NCBI GenBank assembly: GCA_016188675.1
Contig: JACPHJ010000092.1
Location: 1-64,000 of the forward strand
Direction: 5' to 3'
Length of the DNA stretch: 64,000 bases
Source: Planctomycetota bacterium
GTDB taxonomy: Bacteria; Planctomycetota; Brocadiia; Brocadiales; Brocadiaceae
In this document: one piece after another, positions 1 to 10,113 of the stretch
Layout: every line of letters begins with the position of its first letter
How positions within the stretch are numbered: the first letter of the stretch is position 1
Notes under the pieces: model-generated
Database searches by the model: none
What the model was told of the DNA's origin: nothing
The model's input: the letters and a program-made list of their open reading frames with translations, nothing else
Made by a program: the position numbers and the translations under genes

Positions 1-136
1 CGTCACAAAATGATTGATTACAATCGAAGGTTTAGAAATATCGCCGCCCTTGTCAACTTCAGGCTGGCATCTCCTGCTATTTAGAATAGGCAACAACCTT
101 AAGGATGTTTTCAAACTGTATAATTACGCAGTATAT

Positions 137-961
137 CTATTCTTTGACATCGGAGAAAACGCCTTCGCCATCAACTAACCTATCCAAAGTGTCGCCGATG
201 TATGGATCCTGAGAATCGTCAAAACCGACTTCTTTTGTTCCAACAATCCGCAGTTCAAGATTGTCGATCTCGCTGTTTATATAGCAAGTATTGGCAAACC
301 CCACCAGATAATTTATCCTGGCGGTCAACTCGTCTTCAGTATACTTATCCTTTACCGATGCGGTGTAAAGAACAAGAATATCTATGACGGAGCCGTCGTC
401 AACTTTAGCGGATGAAGCGATGGCGGACAAAGATGAATCGATGGCGGTCTTTGGGGGCGATATACCCCCATCGTCAATTAGCGCATGCGAAACGGGCTCT
501 TTGAAAATCCTATGAACCCCGTTGCCGTTTTTTACCGGCTCTATTTTGTAAGTAGCGCCGTCAGCAGTCGGCAATTCCAGCCTGCCGAAACAGGCGTTGC
601 CGCAAAAAGACAAAGTAACTGAACCCAGTTTGTCTTCCTCCGGCTTGCCATGCCAGACAAGAGCGCCGCCATATCCGCGCGACAATTTTTTGCGCTCGGC
701 GACAATTTTTTTACCCAAGAAATCAAAACTGACCTTCTTGTTTTTTTGTCTTTTAGTTTTTAACAATCCCCAATCAACAGCCACATACTGATTCTTGCTG
801 TCATCAGAAGAAACCGCCTCCTTATCATTCGCCAATGTCGGCTTTGTTGCCGTAAAAACGGAAGGAATATTCTTACCTCCCGCAAACAAATTCGAATTAA
901 AAGACAACAACAAACTTATCAAAAACATAACAAAAACAACGCCAATCTTTCTATTCTTCAC
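137..961 (-). CDS. Truncated reprolysin-like secreted metalloprotease (N-terminal part)
   Basis: A 274-residue protein starting at GTG, with a strong AAGGAGG ribosome site five bases upstream. It opens with a signal peptide (hydrophobic residues about 6-27, ending near FAGG). Residues about 190-215 contain VIDILVLYTASVKDKY, which resembles the start of the catalytic domain of M12-type (reprolysin-like) bacterial zinc peptidases. Those enzymes continue to a HExxHxxGxxH zinc site. Here a TAG stop comes about 75 residues into the domain, before any such motif, and I could not find the motif in the remaining 136 bases. It is probably a truncated or decayed gene, although the rest could lie outside the window in another frame. 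Function unproven. Confidence 0.55.
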   Translation of the reverse strand: MKNRKIGVVFVMFLISLLLSFNSNLFAGGKNIPSVFTATKPTLANDKEAVSSDDSKNQYVAVDWGLLKTKRQKNKKVSFDFLGKKIVAERKKLSRGYGGALVWHGKPEEDKLGSVTLSFCGNACFGRLELPTADGATYKIEPVKNGNGVHRIFKEPVSHALIDDGGISPPKTAIDSSLSAIASSAKVDDGSVIDILVLYTASVKDKYTEDELTARINYLVGFANTCYINSEIDNLELRIVGTKEVGFDDSQDPYIGDTLDRLVDGEGVFSDVKE

Positions 962-1030
962 GACATCCTCCTTCTCCGCTAAATGAGAATCAGCTAATTC
1001 ATGGATACTTTTAAATCATAAAACCCAACA

Positions 1031-1070
1031 AAAAAACGCCTTTCCCGGATTTCTCCAGAAAAGGCGTTTT
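1031..1070 (-). terminator. Hairpin with T-run, probable intrinsic terminator
   Basis: Eleven-base inverted repeat AAAACGCCTTT (1033-1043) / AAAGGCGTTTT (1060-1070) around a 16-base loop. On the minus strand the stem is followed by seven Ts, so it best fits termination of transcripts coming from the HicAB side. It has a shorter T-run on the plus strand and could act in both directions. Confidence 0.55.
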
Positions 1071-1114
1071 ATGATGTATCAAAATTGTAAAACGAAAATT
1101 ACAGTTAGGTATAT

Positions 1115-1151
1115 TTGGCTTGGCTTGGCTTGGCTTGGCTTGGCTTGGCTT
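1115..1151. repeat. TTGGC pentanucleotide tandem repeat
   Basis: Seven perfect consecutive copies of TTGGC (1115-1149) followed by TT. The unit is five bases, so a change in copy number would shift any reading frame. No convincing gene crosses it. A 108-residue open frame starting here looks like translated repeat and non-coding sequence. Confidence 0.9.
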
Positions 1152-1232
1152 GCAAGAGATGTACCATTTTCTTACCCCTACAATTTATTTGAAATATCCC
1201 AAATCTAATACGATTACCACAGAGAATTTCAG

Positions 1233-1318
1233 GTTTATAGGTTTCTTGAGTTTCTTGAGTTATAAAGTTTGTTGCGTTAACCCGGCAAACCCAACGAACC
1301 CAAGAAACTCAACAAACC
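1233..1318. repeat. Dispersed inverted repeat built from TTTCTTGAG-like units
   Basis: The left side contains two direct copies of TTTCTTGAGT. The right side carries complementary sequence (CAAGAAACTCAACAAACCT), making an imperfect palindrome centred near 1280. A related element lies at 20122-20185. There is no coding potential. It may be a small non-autonomous repeat. Confidence 0.6.
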
Positions 1319-1429
1319 TACATCCCATCGTTTCCGTTTTGCCTTATTTTCCCTGCGTTTTCAGCGTCCCCAGTAGTCAAATATTTCGCAGTCTTTCATC
1401 AAAACCAAATACATTTGTCAAGGCTTTTT

Positions 1430-1560
1430 TCAAAATGGTGTTGTGACTTTTATACCCGGGATTTTCTCAAAATCTTTTGAAATCCTGTGTTTTTCCCCTT
1501 CCGAAGTATCATACGCGTATACAAGAATGTTGGTATTGATTAGCTCGCCTGGCAGATAGG
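1430..1560 (-). pseudogene. Decayed PIN-domain toxin fragment (VapC-like)
   Basis: Reading the minus strand gives a run of about 40 residues including LINTNILVYAYDTSEGEKH. This closely matches the first strand and helix of PIN-domain ribonucleases (normally [VI]DTN-hydrophobic-x-Y). The first catalytic Asp is Asn here, there is no start codon in good context, and the frame stops after about 43 codons. Full PIN proteins are 120-140 residues. It lies just downstream of the HicAB pair, so this is a toxin-antitoxin graveyard as well as a live module. Confidence 0.55.
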
Positions 1561-1586
1561 TCTTCGAGTTTTAAATAGAATAATTA

Positions 1587-1802
1587 TTATGCATACATTA
1601 AACGGCCTTTGGGCTCTGATATTTGAACACCATCTTCTTTTGCCGTTTTTAGCCAAAGCACTACTGCTTTTTCTGCATTTTCAAGCGCCTCTTTTTTTGA
1701 CTTACCATGCGCCATACATCCTGGTAATTCTGGCACATCAACAATATAAATATGGTCTGTTTTGTCCCAATAAATAATCATTTCATATTGTGATTCAGTC
1801 AT
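1587..1802 (-). CDS. hicB: HicB-family antitoxin
   Basis: A 71-residue protein with the HicB N-terminal fold: a beta strand (YEMIIYWDKTDHIYIVDVPELPGC) in which the VDVPELPGC stretch is the family hallmark, then a helix (KEALENAEKAVVLWLKTAKEDG). HicB proteins neutralise HicA mRNA interferases and often repress their own operon. It lacks the C-terminal DNA-binding helix-turn-helix or ribbon-helix-helix of longer HicB proteins, so autoregulation by this protein alone is uncertain. Its start overlaps the last 8 bases of the upstream hicA-like gene, indicating translational coupling. Confidence 0.85.
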   Translation of the reverse strand: MTESQYEMIIYWDKTDHIYIVDVPELPGCMAHGKSKKEALENAEKAVVLWLKTAKEDGVQISEPKGRLMYA

Positions 1803-2058
1803 CGCTTCTCCCTAGATTAAATTTATAAGTTGTCAATATTTCCCTTATTTGCCTTACCTGATAACCCTTTGCCTTTGAACCCTCTGATTGTAAGTTGATC
1901 CTTTCAATTATTCCATCTTTTGTAAATATTCTATGACTTCCCTCTTGTCTCATTTTAAATCCGAGTGAAACCAAAAGATTTACAAGTTCATTAAATGAAA
2001 TGTTGTAATCTGATTGACCTGATAGGATTCGTCTTAATAATTTTTCCCTCTTGCCCAT
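1795..2058 (-). CDS. hicA: HicA-family mRNA interferase toxin
   Basis: An 87-residue YcfA/HicA-type protein. Residues about 23-48 (NELVNLLVSLGFKMRQEGSH) carry the family pattern of a helix, then GF, then a GSH with the conserved histidine expected to be catalytic. HicA toxins are small double-stranded-RNA-binding-fold ribonucleases that cleave mRNA. The middle (INLQSEGSKAKGYQVRQIREIL) matches the usual K-x-Y-Q-V/I-R region before the last helix. Gene order is toxin then antitoxin, as in canonical hicAB operons. Confidence 0.8.
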   Translation of the reverse strand: MGKREKLLRRILSGQSDYNISFNELVNLLVSLGFKMRQEGSHRIFTKDGIIERINLQSEGSKAKGYQVRQIREILTTYKFNLGRSDD

Positions 2059-2260
2059 TAAATTAGTACTGGTATATTCTATATTTTAAGCGAAGGAACA
2101 CCTCACTAAACAAGCCTGTCTGTTAATTCTTTGATGATTGTAAGGGATTATAGTAAAATAAATTTACATAATCAATATGAAAAGGTAAGTACATCAAAGA
2201 GAAAAGACAATCCAATGGATGAAAACGATAGTCGCCATACCATAATATCAGCCATTTCCA

Positions 2261-3220
2261 CTAGAGAATCTCAGATTGCTCTTGGGAACAAGTGCGGATG
2301 GTCTCTGTCAGAGAGATGAGTTGGTCTAAGCTCAATACCTCGCCCCTTATACGTTCATCAAGCTGCAATTGTTCGATGACCCTTTTGATATGTTCCCTCG
2401 AAATGCCCCGCAATTTCAAATGCTCCAGGCTATTGAGCAACGTCTTACGTCGGGATGTAAATATGGCATGAATGATCTTCTTGAAAAAGGAGTAGTCCGT
2501 TATCTTTCCCGCGTATTTCTCTTTGTGGACAGATATCTTAACAAGAGCCGAATAGACATCCGGTCTTGGCCAGAATACATCAGGAGGCAATGTCTTAACA
2601 ACCTCCACGCCTGAAAACAGATGTGTAATAATCGATAAAATGCCATATTCCCTCGTCCCCGGCATTGCGGCCATGCGTTCCGTAATCTCCTTCTGCAGCA
2701 TCAGCGCCATCATTTTAATCGGTAAGTTACCCTCTAAAAGATTAATGATTACCGGCGTGCTGATATTGTAAGGCAGGTTGGAAACTACTTTTACGTGGGA
2801 TTGCCTATGTTCCTTGAGCCAATTGAGCATCATGGCAGGAATGTCAGGGTTTAATTCGTGTTTTGTTTTTAAAATGTCTGCATTAACAAGGGTAATATTT
2901 TTATAGAATTTAAGTATATCAGAGGCCATTTCAAATAATTTTTTGTCCACCTCAACGGTAAACACATGCCGGCTTCTCTCCGCCAGTAACCTCGTCAGTC
3001 CACCTGTACCCGTACCGATCTCCAGGACAACGTCATTTTCATTTAGCTCTGCAATATCGGGAATGCTTAGTAAGGTATTCTGATCAATCAGGAAATTTTG
3101 ACCGAATCGTTTATTGGGTGAAATTCCTCTGCGACCAAAAATCTGCTTCAATACAGCAGGTGTGTGTGGTATAAAGTTCATTTCTTTTTGTGGCATGAGT
3201 TTATAATTAACCTGGTGCAC
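2261..3220 (-). CDS. rsmA: 16S rRNA dimethyladenosine transferase
   Basis: KsgA/RsmA dimethylates two adjacent adenosines in the 3' hairpin of 16S rRNA during small-subunit assembly. The sequence shows the N-terminal GQNFLID block, the SAM-binding motif VLEIGTGTGGLTRLL (residues about 65-79), the catalytic NLPYNIS motif, and the C-terminal FTSRRKTLLNSL region. The first codon of the open frame is GTG. In-frame ATGs at 3196 and 3181 are equally plausible and none has a good ribosome site, so the true N-terminus may be 8-13 residues shorter. It is co-directional with pdxA two genes upstream, echoing the enterobacterial pdxA-rsmA neighbourhood. Confidence 0.93.
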   Translation of the reverse strand: MHQVNYKLMPQKEMNFIPHTPAVLKQIFGRRGISPNKRFGQNFLIDQNTLLSIPDIAELNENDVVLEIGTGTGGLTRLLAERSRHVFTVEVDKKLFEMASDILKFYKNITLVNADILKTKHELNPDIPAMMLNWLKEHRQSHVKVVSNLPYNISTPVIINLLEGNLPIKMMALMLQKEITERMAAMPGTREYGILSIITHLFSGVEVVKTLPPDVFWPRPDVYSALVKISVHKEKYAGKITDYSFFKKIIHAIFTSRRKTLLNSLEHLKLRGISREHIKRVIEQLQLDERIRGEVLSLDQLISLTETIRTCSQEQSEIL

Positions 3221-3240
3221 AGATTACTGGGCATTTTTAC

Positions 3241-3362
3241 CCACCCCAAAATCACCTCCCAAGAGGGGACTTTAATTCCCCCTTAACAAAGGGGGATAAG
3301 GGGGTTGTCATCCCCTCTTTAGAGCTTTTCAAATTCCCCTCTTGAGAGGGGTAGGGGTGTGT
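3241..3362. repeat. CCCCTT/AAGGGG dispersed palindromic repeats
   Basis: Two nested inverted repeats made of C-runs and G-runs (for example TTCCCCCTTAACAAAGGGGGATAAGGGGGTTGT) between the cupin gene and rsmA. They belong to the same family as elements at 3805, 5095, 18610, 37655, 40713 and 49477. There is no coding potential. They can form strong stems and might influence transcript ends. Confidence 0.8.
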
Positions 3363-3435
3363 TTATTAATTGCTTAATTCTGTCAATCCTTTTTATATCC
3401 TGAAAATCTGTGTTTGTCTGTGTCCAAACCGGAAA

Positions 3436-3795
3436 TTATAATATCTCTTCGTCTTCCTTGCGCCAGGCTGGATCAACGATACACAAAAATTTCAAATCGC
3501 CTTGCCCGATGTTTCTAATACATTGCAATGCATTGGGCGGGATGTAAATAGTTTGCCCTGGACGAACATCAGCACACTCATTGTCGATATACATTTGTCC
3601 TTCACCTTCAAGGATATAATACACCTCTGAATTTTTTAATTTGTGTCGGTACGATGTCTCACCCGGTTTTACCACGGCATGCGCCAGGCTGTAGCGAATC
3701 TTTAAATCCTCTTTGTCTGGATGCAAAATTTCCCGTAGGATAGTATTATCTCCGGCTATAAACTCTTCACAATTTTGTAATTCTCTTATAAACAT
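3436..3795 (-). CDS. Small cupin-domain protein
   Basis: A 119-residue single-domain cupin. Residues about 48-66 (SYRHKLKNSEVYYILEGEG) correspond to cupin motif 1, and PGQTIYIPPNALQCIRN (about 83-99) to motif 2. Of the usual metal ligands, one His and the Glu of motif 1 are visible, while the second His and the motif 2 His are not in their canonical places, so metal binding may be altered. Similar small cupins resemble mannose-6-phosphate isomerase domains and often have unknown substrates. It sits between pdxA and rsmA on the same strand. A strong palindrome lies just upstream in its leader. Confidence 0.8.
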   Translation of the reverse strand: MFIRELQNCEEFIAGDNTILREILHPDKEDLKIRYSLAHAVVKPGETSYRHKLKNSEVYYILEGEGQMYIDNECADVRPGQTIYIPPNALQCIRNIGQGDLKFLCIVDPAWRKEDEEIL

Positions 3796-3804
3796 ACAAG
3801 TTAT

Positions 3805-3853
3805 AACCTCCCTTTCATCCCCTCCTTCGCAAGGAGGGGATGAAGGGGAGGTT
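3805..3853. repeat. 23-bp-arm near-perfect palindrome in cupin leader
   Basis: Arms at 3805-3827 and 3831-3853 are complementary with one mismatch and enclose a three-base loop. The sequence is of the CCCCTCC/GGAGGGG repeat family. It ends ten bases upstream of the cupin start codon, so a stem in the mRNA could reduce ribosome access. Confidence 0.85.
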
Positions 3854-3943
3854 CTCCACCAGTTATTTTAGTATGTCGCCTTTAGCTTGAAACCCGCTTA
3901 AATAAAATGCAAAATCCTATACAATTAAAATATTCACCTATTA

Positions 3944-4948
3944 TCACCTTGCCATCTTTACCGCAGTCTTTATAGCCTCCATCATGGAACGCGGATCTGC
4001 AATACCCTTGCCTGCAATGTCGTATGCGGTGCCATGGTCTGGTGACGTGCGAATAAACGGGATGCCCAGTGTAATATTTACCCCGGTTTCAAAGGCGTGT
4101 AGTTTCAGGGGAATCGCACCCTGGTCATGATAGATGGCTATAACTACATCATACGCACCCTTCAGTGCCTTATAAAATACCGTATCAGCAGAGACTGGGC
4201 CATCGCATCGGATACCTTTTTTCTTTGCCTTTTCGACTGCCGGGATAATAAACTTCCTTTCTTCATCACCGAAGATACCTTCCTCCCCCGCATGTGGATT
4301 TAAGCCGCAAACGGCAATTCTTGGATTATTTAATCCAAAATATTGTTTGAGATTGTAATCACAAATTGTTATCGTCCCAAAAATATCTTCTATAGTAATC
4401 GACTGTGGTACATCTTTTAAGGCAATATGGGTGGTTGCAAAGGCAACTCTTAGCTTACCGCCCACCATCAGCATCACTACACGCTCAGCACCGGAAAATG
4501 TGTGGAGCATCTCTGTGTGCCCCGGATAACCATACCCAGCCTTGTGGATGGCCTCCTTGCAAATCGGCGCTGTAACAACAGCGTCAATATGTCCGCTCAT
4601 GGCAAGATTGATTCCCTTAATCACACATAGAACCGATGATTCCCCGCCTTCTGCTGTAGCCCTTTTTTGCTTCATAAGACCCGGCTTAAAATCACCCGTG
4701 GACAAAAGGGAAAGAGATGGTTTTGAGTCATCAATCTCTGACACATGGGATATCGTCGTATATTTTACCGGTATATTCAACGCCTTTGCCGTTTTGTCAA
4801 ACACCTCCTTGTTGCCAATAATAACATAGTTGGCCAAGGTTTTTACGGCTGGAGATTTCAATGACTTTAAAATAATCTCCGGCCCTATCCCGCAGGGATC
4901 GCCCATCGTAATCCCGACTAACAACTTTGACTTTTTATTCTTTTGCAT
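3944..4948 (-). CDS. pdxA: 4-hydroxythreonine-4-phosphate dehydrogenase
   Basis: PdxA oxidises and decarboxylates 4-phosphohydroxy-L-threonine in the DXP-dependent pathway to pyridoxal phosphate. The 334-residue length is normal. Visible family signatures are GITMGDPCGIGPEII at the N-terminus, GYPGHTEML (metal-binding His) near residue 145, the AIYHDQGAIPLK segment near 270, and SPDHGTAYDIAGKGIADP near the C-terminus. It is first in a run with the cupin and rsmA genes. No other B6 gene is nearby. Confidence 0.95.
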   Translation of the reverse strand: MQKNKKSKLLVGITMGDPCGIGPEIILKSLKSPAVKTLANYVIIGNKEVFDKTAKALNIPVKYTTISHVSEIDDSKPSLSLLSTGDFKPGLMKQKRATAEGGESSVLCVIKGINLAMSGHIDAVVTAPICKEAIHKAGYGYPGHTEMLHTFSGAERVVMLMVGGKLRVAFATTHIALKDVPQSITIEDIFGTITICDYNLKQYFGLNNPRIAVCGLNPHAGEEGIFGDEERKFIIPAVEKAKKKGIRCDGPVSADTVFYKALKGAYDVVIAIYHDQGAIPLKLHAFETGVNITLGIPFIRTSPDHGTAYDIAGKGIADPRSMMEAIKTAVKMAR

Positions 4949-5094
4949 AAATATCTTTAAGAATTTCCTGGAAATAATTTTACGTTATTTGCGGTTTAAA
5001 CTTTTATATTGAACCGTCCAGTTAAAATTGAATAGAAAATTAGGCTACCTTCGGTATCAGTCTTTTAGATATACGGCAAACGCCAGTGAAAAAA

Positions 5095-5170
5095 CAACCC
5101 CCCAACCCCCTTTATTAAGGGGGATTTCCTCTCGTCCCCCTTAGAAACTAAGGGGATGAAGGGGGTTGTC
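5095..5170. repeat. CCCCC/GGGGG dispersed palindromic repeat
   Basis: Inverted repeat in the 267-base gap between ribE and pdxA: AACCCCCTTTATTAAGGGGGA followed by a second C-run/G-run pair ending GAAGGGGGTTGT. Same family as the elements near rsmA. Nothing else recognisable was seen in this gap. Confidence 0.8.
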
Positions 5171-5215
5171 TTACTGCTCTGTTTCCAACTTTGAAATTCC
5201 TTAGCTTTAATTATC

Positions 5216-5860
5216 TTACAGAAACCCCTGTTCCATCAATCGTTCTCGTGTAATACTGGCTTTTTCCCCTTGTGTATTTTTCAAGAGTTTTTTAACCCAC
5301 TTGCCCATCATGTCAATCTCAATATTCACCTGGTCACCCACCCTTTTGAACCCTAATGTAGTCGAGGCTAATGTGTATGGGATCAAAGCCACTGAAAAAG
5401 CGCCATCCACGAGATTAACGATCGTAAGACTGATACCGTCTATAGCGACAGAACCCTTCTCAATCATCATGTCCGTAAATTTGCTCTCTACAGAAAACGA
5501 CATGGTGCACTGATCGGCAGACTGTTTCTTTGCTTTTATCGTACCTATACCATCCACATGACCCGTAACGAAGTGTCCTCCCAGCCTATCTCCCACCCTT
5601 AACGCCCTTTCAATATTGACCTTTTCGGCATTCCGCAATTCTTCTAACGTAGTTTTTTTAAGGGTTTCGCTGGAGACATCAAAGCTAATAATCTGGCCAG
5701 AAATACCTTTTACCGTAAGGCATACACCATTAATGGCAATACTTTCGCCAAGCTTAAGGCCTTTGTAGAAATCCGAAAAATCTAAAAACAGTTCTGCCCC
5801 CCCTGCCTTTAAAGACAACTTTTTTACCGTTGCTAAGTGTTCGATAATGCCTGTGAACAT
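5216..5860 (-). CDS. ribE: Riboflavin synthase alpha chain
   Basis: Converts two molecules of 6,7-dimethyl-8-ribityllumazine to riboflavin plus a pyrimidinedione. At 214 residues it shows the internal duplication typical of the enzyme: the first lumazine-binding barrel begins MFTGIIE and contains SIAINGVCLTV; the second begins GHFVTGHVDGIG and contains SVAIDGISLTIV. No other riboflavin genes are adjacent, and no FMN riboswitch is evident in the 119 bases upstream, which instead hold an AT-rich inverted repeat. Confidence 0.95.
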   Translation of the reverse strand: MFTGIIEHLATVKKLSLKAGGAELFLDFSDFYKGLKLGESIAINGVCLTVKGISGQIISFDVSSETLKKTTLEELRNAEKVNIERALRVGDRLGGHFVTGHVDGIGTIKAKKQSADQCTMSFSVESKFTDMMIEKGSVAIDGISLTIVNLVDGAFSVALIPYTLASTTLGFKRVGDQVNIEIDMMGKWVKKLLKNTQGEKASITRERLMEQGFL

Positions 5861-5873
5861 AAATAAAAATACT

Positions 5874-5930
5874 TGAGATTTGCGATTTATGATTTACGAT
5901 TTAATCTGAAATCTAAAATCGTAAATCCCA
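5874..5930. repeat. AT-rich GATTTACGATTT inverted repeat
   Basis: The left arm GATTTACGATTTAA (5891-5904) pairs with TAAAATCGTAAATC (5914-5927) around a short loop, and a degenerate direct copy precedes it. It lies between psd and ribE. It is probably a dispersed intergenic repeat. It has no long T-run for a classic terminator. Confidence 0.65.
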
Positions 5931-5979
5931 ATTCCTTGAAAATAGAATCTGCGAAATCTGTGGTTTCACCTGGATTGTA

Positions 5980-6642
5980 TTAACTACTTTGGTGTATCCT
6001 GCCAAGCACAGTCTTCCCGGCCGTTACTTTTTCACCCACTTTAACGAGCACCTCGAATTTAACCGAATTTGGCACAAAAACCTCTACCCGTGAACCGAAT
6101 TTTATCATGCCGAAACGCTGCCCCTGCTCAAAGACGTCTCCAACCTTACAGGCACAGACAATGCGTTTTGCGATCTTGCCTGCAATCTGCTTTACGGCAA
6201 TCTTTACCTGGCTTCCGATAAGTGACAAACCCATCACATTGTTTTCATTACTGCTAAAACATTCGTCGTCCCGGGCGTCCAGAAACTTACCTTTTGTATG
6301 CCTTATAAATTCCACACTTCCATGGACAGGCACACGGTTCACGTGCACGTTCAGCACCGACATAAAGATACTGACCTTGGTCGTGTCGCATTTTAAATAA
6401 TGCTCTTCAAAGACAGGAACGATGTGAGATACCGTGCCATCCGCGGGGGCAATTATGAGTGAAGCGCCCTGTGGAGTTTCCCTGTTCGGATCCCGAAAAA
6501 AATTAAGCAAAAAAGATAAAAAGAAGATTGGAATGGGCACTACCCAGGGAAAAAGGGCAATAGCCACACCTGCCCCAATAACGCATGGCATGCCAAAGAT
6601 AAGTAACTCTCTTAGCCCATATTTAGCCAATGGAATACGCAT
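5980..6642 (-). CDS. psd: Phosphatidylserine decarboxylase, short form
   Basis: Makes phosphatidylethanolamine from phosphatidylserine using a pyruvoyl group formed by self-cleavage. The 220-residue length fits the short Psd family. An N-terminal hydrophobic hairpin (residues about 12-45) would anchor it to the inner membrane. The APADG block (about 67-71), the FMSVLNVHVNRVPVHG block (about 93-108) and the C-terminal KFGSRVEVFVP site are present; the Ser of the GS pair is the expected cleavage and pyruvoyl residue. It is the first gene of the psd-ribE-pdxA series on this strand, divergent from eno. Confidence 0.93.
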   Translation of the reverse strand: MRIPLAKYGLRELLIFGMPCVIGAGVAIALFPWVVPIPIFFLSFLLNFFRDPNRETPQGASLIIAPADGTVSHIVPVFEEHYLKCDTTKVSIFMSVLNVHVNRVPVHGSVEFIRHTKGKFLDARDDECFSSNENNVMGLSLIGSQVKIAVKQIAGKIAKRIVCACKVGDVFEQGQRFGMIKFGSRVEVFVPNSVKFEVLVKVGEKVTAGKTVLGRIHQSS

Positions 6643-6799
6643 ATAAATTTATCGTTACAAAGACCTCCGGTTTATAAATGTTGGAATCTCAGACTGCTCA
6701 GATTACGCAGATAAAAAACACAAAATTCTTTATGGAATATACCAAAAAAGTCCTGCATTTCCATAAAATATTAAATTCGCCTATTTTTAAAGAATCTGT

Positions 6800-8747
<1,948 letters not shown>

Positions 8748-10113
8748 AAATGCAAAAACGGCGTCACGTATAATCGCTTCTGCAAACACCGCTACAAAAA
8801 ACGCCGCCCTTAATTACATTGCAGAAGGTATCATCTCCGCCGCTGCCACACTCAAGGCAGAAAATGAGAAGGACATTACTGCCGCACAAAAGGCTGGACT
8901 CTCCGAGTCAATTATTGACCGCCTCCGGCTTACCGATAGCCGTATTAAAGGTATGGCAGATGGTGTCAGGCAGATTATCGGTCTTGCAGATCCAGTCGGA
9001 CAACTGATTTCAGGGCATATCAGACCCAACGGCTTGCAAATTCAAAAGGTGCGCGTGCCTATCGGAGTCATTGTCATAATCTATGAATCCAGGCCAAACG
9101 TTACTGCTGATGCGGCTGCATTGTGCCTGAAGGCAGGAAATGCGGTCATCCTGCGCGGCGGGAAGGAATCAATTCACTCAAATATCGCTATAAACAAAAT
9201 CCTTACTTCTGCGCTGGAAAAGGCAGGACTGGACAGCCGGTGTATCCAGCTTATTGAAATTGTCGAACGAGAAGCCATTGACTACTTACTCACAGCGGAT
9301 CAATATGTGGATGTCGTTATTCCGCGCGGCGGTGAGGCGCTTATTCGTGCGGTAGTAGAGAAATCTACCATCCCCGTTATCAAGCATTACAAAGGCGTTT
9401 GTCATACCTACGTTGATGAATTCGCCAACCTTAAGATGGCTGAGGAAATCTGTTTTAACGCCAAGGTACAGCGTCCCGCCACATGCAATGCCATGGAAAC
9501 CATGCTGGTACATGAAAAGGTTGCCCCAATTTTTTTGCCTGAAATAGCAAAAAAATTGGAAGGCGCAGTAGTAGAAATAAGAGGGTGCAAAAATACATGT
9601 AAAATACTAAGTAATATAAAGTCCGCCGCTGATGAAGATTTTTATAACGAATATCTCGACCTCATTTTAAATATAAAGGTTGTAAAATCCCTGGACGATG
9701 CCATTGCCCACATGGCCAAATATAGCTCAAACCATTCCGATGCGATTGTCACGGACAACGTTGCCAACGCCTTGAGATTTACCAAAGAGGTAGATTCGGC
9801 AGCCGTATACGTCAACGCCTCTACCCGCTTCACCGACGGCTATGAATTCGGCATGGGCGCAGAGATCGGCATCAGCACGGACAAACTCCACGCCCGCGGC
9901 CCCATGGGACTTGAAGAACTCACCTCTTACAAATTCGTGGTGTTCGGGAATGGGCAGTTAAGAATTTAAAAGCCCCTTCAATAAAAGAAGTTTACAAGAC
10001 ACATAAATCATTATCAATACCAAATACGTAAGTTAAATAATTGCGTATACAGACATAACTTATTTTGTTACCTGCATCTTTTTTCTAACAAATCAATACC
10101 GGAGGGTGCAAAG

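Noticed and set aside
1120-1446. A 108-residue open frame starting in the TTGGC array
   Set aside because: It is translated tandem repeat and palindromic repeat, with no ribosome site and no family resemblance. A PIN remnant lies on the other strand at its end.
2131-2319. 62-residue plus-strand open frame before rsmA
   Set aside because: It overlaps the 3' end of rsmA, has a weak start context and no recognisable family.
3241-5170. C-run/G-run repeats as a CRISPR array
   Set aside because: The copies are inverted rather than direct, spacing is irregular over tens of kilobases, and there are no Cas genes or unique spacers.
5861-5979. FMN riboswitch upstream of ribE
   Set aside because: The leader is an AT-rich inverted repeat without the conserved RFN-element sequence blocks.
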